Part shown: positions 1 through 10,300 of the stretch, in pieces
How positions within the stretch are numbered: position 1 is the stretch's first letter
How the letters are laid out: every line of letters begins with the position of its first letter
Origin: Phallusia mammillata
Lineage: Eukaryota > Chordata > Ascidiacea > Phlebobranchia > Ascidiidae
Assembly: GCA_003260075.1 (NCBI GenBank)
Contig: QLIY01000548.1
Location: forward strand, 44,785 to 108,784
DNA length: 64,000 nt
Reading direction: 5' to 3'
Position numbers and translations under genes: made by a program
Notes under the pieces: model-generated
Seen by the model: only the letters and a program-made list of their open reading frames with translations
Databases searched by the model: none
Told to the model about the DNA's origin: nothing

Positions 1-210
1 TACAATTTTCAAATAAGCAATTCTTATAACTATTTTGCTTGTTAGGATCAGCCCCGAAGCGTCGGGACAAGCCGTCTATAACATGCATAGTTCCAGGTGT
101 TTGGCTGGACTCGGTATGTTCCACATGTATGGACCTTCAATAGGCCTGGCATACTATGTTCCACAGATAAGTGCAGAAATGTAAAAGCATAGAGCCAATA
201 AATGATAAGC

Positions 211-290
211 TGCAGACAGTGCACACTGTTTCGACCTATTAGGTCTCATCAGTGCATCAGTGCAGGTCGAAACAGTGTGCACTGTCTGCA
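211..290. repeat. Perfect 27-bp inverted repeat (hairpin)
   Basis: Bases 211-237 and 264-290 are exact reverse complements with a 26-base loop. A 12-base direct repeat (aagtgcagaaat) lies at about 168-179 and 290-301. A diverged relative of one arm occurs at about 42041-42081 in the lipase region, so this looks like a dispersed element. The rest of 1-420 shows no gene. Confidence 0.8.
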
Positions 291-420
291 AGTGCAGAAA
301 TAATATACGAAAAGGCGCAGATTGTAGCTGTTATTTTGTAAAAGAAGCATCAATCGGTTATAGGCTCACTTAAAAAAAACACAAAATAATACTGCAGTAA
401 TAAAGACATGACCAAAACTT

Positions 421-3190
421 TTAATTTTCGTAAATTTGAAAAGAAACTCTTTTTTGTCCGCTATTTTCCTCTCGCTCGCGCTTGACCCTTAACCCCTGAG
501 CGAAATCACCGGCTTTGTCCAATGCCATCCTCCCTACTTGGCGACTCAGTCTGTTCACGTCACTATAATCGTCGATTCTTTGAAGTCCCACGAATCGGTC
601 GCAACCCTGACGACATTTGTTCACAATCCATTCGTGTTCTTCGTCGGTCACATTGCGCACGAACTTATTTGCTCTACCTGCAACAAAAAAGTCGACAGGT
701 CATGGGTTTTAAACCCAAATTTGTAATGTTAATTACCCCGTAGTACAAGCTTTTCACTCAGTATAACCAGGAAAAGAATACAAGCAAAAGGAAGCGTTTA
801 ATGCTTTTGTAATGCCTGATTTCACCAAAATTTGGTTTGAAACATCAAATGCAAATATGTTTATGTATGTCGCATTTAAAGTGCATATAAGACGGTTGCA
901 TGATTTATCATCCCAAACTTACTTTGACACTATACACGTACTTATAAAGAGTAATTTAATCAAAAACATGACTGCCAGAGAAGGCAGAAATTTCAACAAT
1001 CAGTGTTGTCTTCACGAGTGCAGGTCTGCATGATGCATTCTTTATGCACAAATACTCTGACAGTTATTGTTTAAATTAAATAAACCTACTTTATTTTGTA
1101 ACTACAGCCAGGTCATATCATATTTAAAAATGGGACCAGTTTGCCAAAATATCTTTCTTAAATAATTACCATTACAGACCTTTGTTAAAAACAATACAAG
1201 TACCTAACCTTCCTTTTCCGCGTAATTGTAGACGACCCTCTCGACAGGATTATAATAGCCGTCTCCAGTATCGTAGCAATTGTCAGGGATGAGGTGATTG
1301 GGTGTGCCTGTTTCTGAGCTTTGTGCGGACATCATGCAGCGATCAACCGGTCGCAACCCATCAGTGATTTCCTGCATAAGTGGTGCAACGTAATTGTCGA
1401 AAATGACATTACGGAAAGACTTAAAAGACTACAATATGGCTCAATTTAAATAGTTTTGACAATTTGGGCATGTATGAGAATGCTTTATTGCGAATAGCTA
1501 AAAAGGAAAGAGGAAAATACTGTGTACACTTATCTGTTACAAATACATGCAGATGCATGAAATTGAAACTGACCTTATGCATTTTTTCATGGGCAGAAAC
1601 TTGGACGGATTGTCCATAGGACCTGGCCCATACATAGACAATGAAAAAAAAAAACTGTTTAGAATTCGTATGTATATATATATATATATATAAGGTCAGT
1701 TTTTTTTAGGAGTTCATGGTCGTTCCCAAGGATGAATCCTGATCAGGTGTTTTATGTCTGTATGCGGTCAGGCGCGCAGGACAATTCGGCCAAGTTCATG
1801 GCCCAAAACTGACCTTATAAAACCTGCGGTCCCACACACGGTTGCAATAGCGCCATCCGGTGAGCGTTCTGTCGTCATTTTCAAAATCGAGTCCGTCTTT
1901 AAACATATAGTTCCCACCCACGTCACGTCCGTTACACCACGAAGTTTTATACAGACCACCATCCGGAAAGAACAAAGTCCCTGCACACAATAAAAATAAA
2001 CAATTACATTGGACGTTGCACTAACTGTCAAATTAGATTTATATCGACACCGCATTGGACATTTGCCGTAAACTTGCATTTGACGCTTATTGTTTACCAA
2101 ATGACCTAACGTTTGGCTAGACCAGTGGTTCCCAAACTGTGGGCCATGGGTTAGTACTATAAACCACCAAGACATTTTCAATGGGCCACAGAGCCATTTG
2201 AACAGATTCTACTGTTTTGTTATACTGTAGATCGGTGGTTCTCAACTCGTTTCAGGTCTTGGACCACCGCCTCAGTAAAAATAATATGGTGGACCACTCG
2301 ATTTTTGAGCAATTTTGAAGTAGACAAACGAAACTAGTGTTTGGGCTTGAAACATAATAGTTTTAAACCGATTTTCAAGAAGTGAGATACAATCATTAAC
2401 AGCTAACATTTTAATACTCTTTCAACGTGTAATATGCAATAGTCTCTAGTTTATCACCAAAATTAGTGGACGTCCCGTGGACCACCCAAAAAGTCATCGT
2501 GGACCACACTAGTGGCCCATGAACCACCAGTTGAGAACCACTGCTGTAAATATTAAGCGCTTTGTTTTGAAAAATATAATATTTGCAAAGAATTCTGAAT
2601 CTTGTAGCCAAATTTCAGGATGTGTCTTATTAAAAATAAATTGATAGAAACCATTTCGCCTGTTTCTGAGTTATTTTTTTGTTTGTGCCCAAATTTACAG
2701 CATCCCCCCCCCCCATTTCGCCTGTTTCTGAGTTATTTTTTTGTTTGTGCCCAAATTTACAAAATTTTACAGCTATTAAATAGACATTTGGGCCACAGAC
2801 CAAAAACATTTGGGAACCCCTGGGCTATAGACCTTAATAAGCTGCTAAAATAAAGACAAGTAATGCTAAAATAATAATCAATGGGTATAACTATGGGTCG
2901 CGAAAATTTGCGCTGGTAAAATTTGAAACGTAATTGAGTCGCGCCGCTGAGGTCACTGCGCAAAAAAATACCAGCAATCGCTGGTGTGACAGCAAAGCAA
3001 ACAATTGAAAAGTATGCTTGTGTTTGTCCGTTTAATATTACTTACCTGGCCCGTGGAACATTCCATCTTTGAACTCTCCCTCGTACCTCGTTTCTGTGTC
3101 AAACCAATAAATTCCCTTTCCTTCCATGCGACCATTCTTGATATCTCCAGTGTAGTTAGCAAGTCGGTGCGTAGGTTCGTCGCCTTCCAT
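421..3190 (-). CDS. MORN5: MORN repeat-containing protein 5 (MORN5-like)
   Basis: Four exons on the minus strand: 3190-3046, 1980-1814, 1371-1209 and 677-421. All junctions are GT/AG, and the 732 nt give 243 residues. Exon 1 encodes MORN-type repeats ([21 protein letters not shown]). Exon 2 continues with [10 protein letters not shown] and [10 protein letters not shown], then a DRRFY motif. Exon 3 has the [10 protein letters not shown] segment, and the last exon carries DEEHEWI, which matches the end of vertebrate MORN5. The human protein is about 161 residues, so this one has a basic tail of some 60 extra residues plus a longer third exon. MORN5 is a small protein linked to cilia and sperm; its biochemical role is not visible here. 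The gene is divergent from HSP90B1. A copy of the exon 1 start at 3307-3446, behind a poly-C run, is read as an unmerged overlap. Confidence 0.85.
2123..2822. mobile_element. hAT-type miniature element (outer of a nest)
   Basis: The left end is cagtggttcccaaactg and the right end ttgggaacccctg, an imperfect inverted pair of the hAT class. Flanks ggctagac and ggctatag agree at 6 of 8 positions, as expected for an old 8-bp target duplication. It lies in MORN5 intron 1 and holds a second element at 2233-2543. A poly-C run at 2704-2714 separates two copies of about 50 bases inside it. Confidence 0.7.
2233..2543. mobile_element. hAT-type miniature element nested in the previous one
   Basis: Ends are cggtggttctcaac and gttgagaaccactg. 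Flanking 8-mers ctgtagat and ctgtaaat agree at 7 of 8 positions. The interior has repeated gtggaccac motifs. A similar left end occurs at 36667 in SRPRB intron 7 (tggaccaccagctc). Confidence 0.8.
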
Positions 3191-3446
3191 GTTGCAATTT
3201 CCTAACAATCTAAGATAGAAAGTAAAAAATGAAATCTTGACAATAGTGGGACAGCCTAAATTTTTCAAGATATTAAGTTATTATGACATCACTATACCCC
3301 CCCCCCTTAGCAAGTCGGTGCGTAGGTTCGTCGCCTTCCATGTTGCAATTTCCTTACAATCTAAGATAAAAAGTAAAAAAATGAAATCTTGACAATAGTG
3401 GGACAGCCTATATTTTTTAGGATATTAAGTTATTATGACATCACTA
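3156..3446. other. Duplicated MORN5 exon 1 flank across a 10-base poly-C run
   Basis: Bases 3156-3296 recur at 3307-3446 with a few substitutions, separated by C at 3297-3306. The duplicate includes the MORN5 start region. Read as two unmerged, probably allelic contig ends. Confidence 0.7.
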
Positions 3447-3755
3447 TTGATTACTAAACTCTCATATGCCACACTGTGTATGGTAACTTAAATCTATTAC
3501 ACCAGTTGTAGTTCAGTAAAGTGTACCACCTCTAGCTATTTTATATTAAATGCAAAACATCGACCATTTACATTGCATTGAACATTATTGATGACACATG
3601 AATCCAAATTTGTTGTAAATATTATTCCAAAACCAAGCGATATTGGTTAAATATGGACTATTTTACAAATAAAGCCTAAAAATGTACATTACCAATCATT
3701 TGTAAACAGTTTAGTATCGAAAACGGTTCTTTCCCTACGGCAGTCTTCGTTTCAA

Positions 3756-3774
3756 CCAATCACGATGGGCCAAG
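3756..3774 (+). promoter_or_regulatory. ERSE-like site, one mismatch
   Basis: CCAAT, nine bases, then CCAAG. The ER stress element is CCAAT-N9-CCACG, bound by NF-Y and ATF6. It lies about 540 bases upstream of the HSP90B1 start codon. Confidence 0.55.
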
Positions 3775-3800
3775 TCCGGCGTGGATTGTGACGCACTACT

Positions 3801-3819
3801 CGTGGCGAGCTCCTATTGG
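3801..3819 (-). promoter_or_regulatory. Exact ERSE in inverted orientation
   Basis: CGTGG, nine bases, ATTGG: the exact reverse complement of CCAAT-N9-CCACG. ERSE elements drive unfolded-protein-response induction of ER chaperones such as GRP94 and BiP, so the place fits the gene at 4311. Confidence 0.75.
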
Positions 3820-4310
3820 TCTAGACGCGACAACCAGTAACGGACACGCGCGACTGCATACGCGAACTGGCAATCGGTCGCGCTTGATTGCGCACAGAAA
3901 GACACGTTTTCAAACTAGCCCAACCAAAATCCAGAACCTGAAGGAAACGTAGTCAAAAGCGTTGTGTGTCGGTGCCTGGCACCTTTATTTTGTGCAGGTA
4001 CATTAGTTCGTTAATCTGTTGGCCATTTGTGCGGGACGCCTGCGTGTCTTGTTCATAAAACAGGTGCAGAGGAATTTTTTGAACAGGAAATGGCTTGTTA
4101 AAAAACGCCTTTAAAAAGGTTACGTTGGACGTTCGGCTTTACATATACCTTTCTTACACGTATGGTGTAGTTAAGGCTAATTGCATTTTCATACGGGGCG
4201 ATTTCGTTTATTGCTAGTTTTGCTTTGAATTGGTAACATTTTGTTGGATATTTTTTCAGGTGTACAGGGTAGAATAATTAGAAAAGATTTGGTAAACGAC
4301 ATTTTCAAAC

Positions 4311-7300
4311 ATGTCAAAATCGTTTTGGATGATCTCACTGGTGGCCTTGTGCCTCTTACTTTGTAAGTATATGTTTCTATTATAGGGTCAATAGTTTAGC
4401 AATGTTGGTGTCAAATTACTGCTATGATTTTGTTTTTGGTGGCTATTTGCAAGTTGTTTTTGATTGCAATAAATAAAAGGAAGTATTTCAATGAGACTAT
4501 AATTTGCATTTTTTACAGCCTCTGGACAAGTCAGGTCGGATGAGAATGAAGCAACAGAGGAAGAAAACCCCAAAGTTGATGCAGACATTGGAAAGGCTGC
4601 AGACGCATCAAAAACAGATGATGAAGTTGTCCAAAGGTAGGTTTCAATGTTTATTTTCAAAATTGTGTGACATGAAATAGCTATATGCAACAAACTGTGT
4701 TTACAGAGAAGAGGAAGCAATACATATTGATGGTTTGAGTCCAAGTGAAGTGAAACAGCTTCGAGAACAATCTGAAAAGCATGTTTTCCAAGCTGAAGTT
4801 AACAGGATGATGAAACTCATTATCAACTCACTCTACAGAAACAAGGAGGTATGTCTTTTAAAATTTTTGAATTTTATAGGGAGGGTGTTTAGAATATATA
4901 TATATTTGTGCCTTTTAGGTTTAGTTGTATATTAAGGAATATAACAGCCCAAATATACATAAAAAGCTACATGCCTTAGTATTGAAACATGCTCATACCA
5001 TCACCAATGATAAGTTGATAACGTTATTTATGACTTTTTTAGATTTTCTTGAGAGAATTGATCTCCAATGCATCTGATGCTTTGGATCCCCCCCCCCTGA
5101 TGAAACTCATTATCAACTCACTCTACAGAAACAAGGAGGTATGTCATTTTAAATTTTTGAATTTTATAGGTAAGTGTGTTTAGAATATATATATATATAT
5201 ATTTGTGCCTTTTAGGTTCAGTTGTATATTAAGGAATATAACAGCCCAAATATACATAAAAAGCTACATGCCTTAGTATTGAAACATGCTCATACCATGA
5301 TCAATGATAAGTTGATAACGTTATTTATGACTTTCTTAGATTTTCTTGAGAGAATTGATCTCCAATGCATCTGATGCTTTGGACAAAATCAGGTTGCTGT
5401 CGCTTACTAATGAAGCTGCACTTGCTGCTACTTCTGAACTTTCCATTAAAGTCAAGGTACACATTGAAAATCTACTCTCCCATTACTTACAGTGTGTTAA
5501 AAGAAAAATATCATAATTTTGTCCTTGAAGTCTAATTATTAAGGTATGAATCCCGTGTATTTTGTCTTTATTCATAGTTTGTTGGTTTTTAGGTTGACAA
5601 ACCCCCCCCCCTCATAGTATATGTGCAATGACAATATGTGCTAAGCCACCCTTCTAGTTAAAGTATGAATCCAGTGTTTTTTTGTCTTTATTCATAGTTT
5701 GTTGGTTTTTAGGTTGACAAGGAAAACAACGTTCTCCATGTGACTGACACTGGTATTGGAATGACTAAAAATGATCTTATTAAGAACCTCGGTACAATTG
5801 CTAAGTCTGGTACAAGTGAATTCTTTGAGCATATGTCTAATGCACAAACTGAGGATTCGGTGTCCGATCTTATTGGTCAATTTGGTGTTGGATTCTACTC
5901 TTCATTTTTGGGTAAATGATGTTAACTGTTTATTAATATTAGAAAGTGACCGTTTCCTTATTTACTCTAACAACAATGCAGTAAAATCTTGTTTAAACTG
6001 CATTTGGTTATCTGGGTCTAATGTAGACGAAACTTGAGGTACAAATGATTTGTAATGTAGTAAAGCTTTAATTGACATCAGTTAAACCGGATCTTCACCT
6101 AATCTGGACAAAATTTTTGGTGCAAATGGGTCTGGATCAACAGAAGTTTACTGCACATGAAAAACTCAGTAGTATAATTTGTATCAAATAATTTTTAGCT
6201 AAAAATATAAAAAAAAAACGATATAAAAAACAAACAAACAAGCGGTTTGTGCACCAGGTTGCATATCGTCCAATTGAATGACAAATTTGTTAAAAACAAT
6301 GATTTTAACTCTAAATCACATTCTCTTATTGATTGACAGTTGCTGACAAAGTGGTTGTAACATCTAAGCACAATGATGATGAAACACAGCACATCTGGGA
6401 ATCTGATTCTGAATCTTTCTCTATCGTTGATGATCCTCGTGGTAACACACTTGGCCGTGGAACCACAGTATCCCTCTACCTTAAGGAAGAGGCCTCAGAC
6501 TATTTGGAACCAGGAACCATCAGAGACCTGGTAATTTGTGGAATTCTCATAAATTATTAACTCATGACATGGACTGAAAAAGTAGATTGATGTAAAATGA
6601 TTGTATGCACTCATTTATTTTTGCAGTAAAATGAAATCACTATATATGTCTACAAGTAGTCTAAATTTTTTTTTTTTATCAAACTTTAATCAAGACTAAA
6701 AATTCTGTACGCATTTTTTTGCCTTTTTGCAATTTTCTTGCATTAGGGAGCAAATTTAAACCAACAAGAGAATGGTTTTATAGTTTGTATGCAAACTCAT
6801 CCACTAGATATCAAGAAATAACTGTTTGTACCTTTTATTGTATCAATGATTACATGAAAATAACCTCAAAATAAGGTTGTTAAAAATTTGGTTTCCCTTT
6901 TTTTCTTGTCGGGAAATTAGCAGCAAAATGTAACTATTGTGTTGTGACATAAGGCAAAAATTCTTTGAACGATCCCCCCCCCCCCTCAAAATAAGGTTGT
7001 TAAAATTTTGGTTCCCCTTTTTTTCTTGTCGGGAAATTAGCAGCAAAATGTAACTTTTGTGTTGTGACATAAGGCAAAAATTCTTTGAACGAATGATGTA
7101 ATTATTGTGTGATTTTTGTTTTCAGATCCAGAAATATTCCCAATTCATCAACTTCCCCATCTACTTGTGGGCTGAAAAGACAGTCAAGGAAGAAGTCCCA
7201 GTTGAGGAAGAGGAAGCCAAGGAGGAGGAAGCTGCAGAAGAAGAGGCTGATGAGGAAAAAGATGATGAGGCAGAGGTAAGCAAAACACCTACTTGCAAAT

Positions 7301-10300
7301 ATTTTAGTGGAATTTTCCAGTTTATTTTGAAGACTTGGTCTCCAAAGTACAATTAGCTATAGTTTTTCTAGCTATAGTTTTTCTTTTCTAGGCTAAGCTT
7401 TTCTGAATGTATAATTTTCATTTAAAATATATTTTGTGAAACAAAAATGCAATATATTATGAATATTCTACATATCTTTTTGTTTGGTTTAAAAACATTG
7501 CTTCTCCACAAAACATTTTCAATTTCAGTCATTTATAAATTTTTGTAAAACGCCTTTTTACAATTTGGGAAACTCCACCATACCTGATCTTCAAAACTTC
7601 AGCAATGTGACTCTTTGTTAAAATACTTAGAGAACCTTGCTTAAGGCAATAGAAAACTGCCGACATTTTATAGGCTGTTATTGCTACACTACAAATTTTT
7701 TTTACTTAACTGAAGTTATCCTTATGGAAAAAAAGCCTGTCTTGCCAAATACAATTGACCTTTTACCCCCCCCCCAATAGAAAACTGCCGACATTTTATA
7801 GGCTGTTATTGCTACACTACAAAAAAATGTTACTTAACTGAAGTTATCCTTATGGAAAAAAAGCCTGTCTTCCCAAATACAATTGACCTTTTAATGTCCG
7901 CTTATTTTTGTTTTGCTGATGACTTTTTTCTTTGCCAGGTTGAAGAAGAGGCTGAAGAGGAAAAGAAGCCAAAGACCAAAACTATTGAGAAGACCGTATG
8001 GGATTGGGAACTTATCAATCAAACTAAACCAGTTTGGCAACGACCAGCCAAAGATATTACAAATGAAGAGTACCACAACTTCTACAAGTCAATCTCCAAA
8101 GTGAGCACCTTAAAAACTAGTGATGTGCATTTGTGCTAAACAAACAAAAACTTTGTTTCAAGTTTTGTAAAAGTGAACTGTATTATGTGCAATACTTTTT
8201 AGCCCGAAACAAGCACTCATAATTATATTTGTATATTTTTAAAGAGAAAAGTTTTAATATAATGGTTTATGTGAAGCTAAAAAATGTTTATCATACTTTT
8301 ACACCAGACTTTTTTTGTATTATAATGTATAACTTTTTCTTAATAACGAAAATATCAAACCAGCTGTGTATTATTTTATTTTTTCTTTAAATAACATAAA
8401 TATCAAAACTTAACCAAGGAATCTGCTGAGCCACTCGCCAAAACTCATTTCGTAGCAGAAGGAGAGGTTTCCTTTAAATCAATCCTCTTCATTCCTGCCA
8501 CTGCCCCAGGTGGTATGTTCCAGGATTATGGCCAGAAAAAGACAGACTTTATCAAGGTCGGCCCGCTGCATGCCTTGCTCTGTTGCATGTATGTGTGCTT
8601 TGCCCCCTACCCCTATCATACTTAACCCCAAAAGTGAACACCCCCTTTTCAATGCATGCATGATTTGCTAATTCTTTCTATTTGTTTCTCTTTTCTGTGT
8701 GGTGTTGAGAAAGGACACCACTGCGCCGCTGGGCCAAACACATTTCTCTGCTGAAGGCGAGGTGTCGTTTAAAAGTGTGCTCTTCGTTCCCGAGGTAGCT
8801 CCTAAAGCCATGTTCGATGCTTATGGTAAAAAAGTGGACCATATTAAGGTAGATAATGCGATAAACAAAGAAATAGTGGGGTTGGTTGGAGCAAGTTGAA
8901 TGTGTAGCATTCAACTTGTAGTAGATAGGAGGTACTGGACTTTCTGTTTAAAACTACACTTTGGGTTATATGTCACATGAAATTAGATTTAGAGTTTATT
9001 TTTGTGATAAAATGATAAAATTAAAAAAATAATGTTTATTTTGGGGGTACCTAGTTTATATTTGTGATGATTTATTTTTAAAACCTCTGTACTGCTAATC
9101 ACTTGTATTTTACTGTAAACAAACCTGAACTCTTCTTAATTCTTTGCATGCCTTTTCTTTGCTTATATTTTGTTTTGCACTGCATGAAGTGACACCATGC
9201 CCTAACGTTTTTGCAGGAAGTTGTGTTGTTTATGATTTAATGAGAGTGACCAAGTTTTATGTACAATCTTATGTTTGTAACTGTAGGCTAAATAAGGCAT
9301 GGGTTAAAAGTGGTTTTTGAAGCTAGTTATAATTATAAAATTTTGATTGCTATTTCATAAATTTTTAAACTAATCAAAGTACTTCATTGTGGAGTTAACT
9401 TAATAAATATAAGTTTTCTATGCAGTAATTCGTACATTTAGTCGCTACATTTTAATTTATAGCTTTATGTGCGACGTGTTTTCATAACGGATGACATGCG
9501 TGATATGGTGCCCTCCTATCTAAGCTTCGTCCACGGTGTGGTGAGTCCCACTAGCGCCACTAGTGGCCACCACAACAACAATAGCGGGAAGTGGACACCC
9601 GAACATATCTCTATGTTTCGTGTGTAGTAGAGTAGTCTCATTTAACCGTAGTGTATTTTTTGGTGGTGAACAGATGTACGTACGTAGAGTTTTCATCACT
9701 GNATAGCGGGAAGTGGACACCAGAACATATCTCTATGTTTCGTGTGTAGTAGAGTAGTCTCATTTAACCGTAGTGTATTTTTTGGTGGTGAACAGATGTA
9801 CGTACGTAGAGTTTTCATCACTGATGACTTCCAAGATATGATGCCCAAGTACCTGTCTTTCGTCAAGGGTGTGGTAAGTCGATCATAAATGCCAGTGTTT
9901 AATTGTGCGCATAAGCTTCAATATAAATCAAGCGAGTGGATATTCGATTTGCGTTGTATTGTCACTTTTATCTTCACTATGACGCGAAAAGCAGTCGCAC
10001 CCATTAAATTAAAGTAGCAAAAACTATTTCTGTTTTTCTTTTTTATTAACTGTTTTTCACAAAAAAAAAAAACGCTAAAGCAGTATGTTATAATGCAACT
10101 GAAGCCTAACGTTTGAGAACCACTACTTCAATTATAAAATTGTTTTTCGAAGTTTTACTTTCATTGGTTTTATGTCTACCAAGTTTTGGAAAAGATTTCC
10201 CCTATCAGAGCTAATGTTTAAATCTAAAGGCCGTTTGAAATTTTTTTGTCAGGCGGCCTTGTATTTCTTTGCGTTTTTGTCGTTGATAAACTGGTAACCG

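Larger units (their letters stand above)
3191..4310. promoter_or_regulatory. Divergent promoter region of MORN5 and HSP90B1
   Basis: About 1.1 kb between the two start codons. The part at 3720-3920 is richer in G+C than its surroundings and holds two ERSE-like sites, listed separately. A pyrimidine-rich stretch ending in AG at 4258-4260 may be the acceptor of a 5'UTR intron or of spliced-leader trans-splicing. No clear TATA box was assigned. Confidence 0.6.

Noticed and set aside
1768-2181. 137-residue minus-strand open frame
   Set aside because: Wrong-frame shadow of MORN5 exon 2 and its intron.
5043-5138. Extra copies of HSP90B1 exons 3 and 4 as alternative exons
   Set aside because: They are near-identical partial copies beside a poly-C run, unlike the diverged 9, 10 and 15 pairs.
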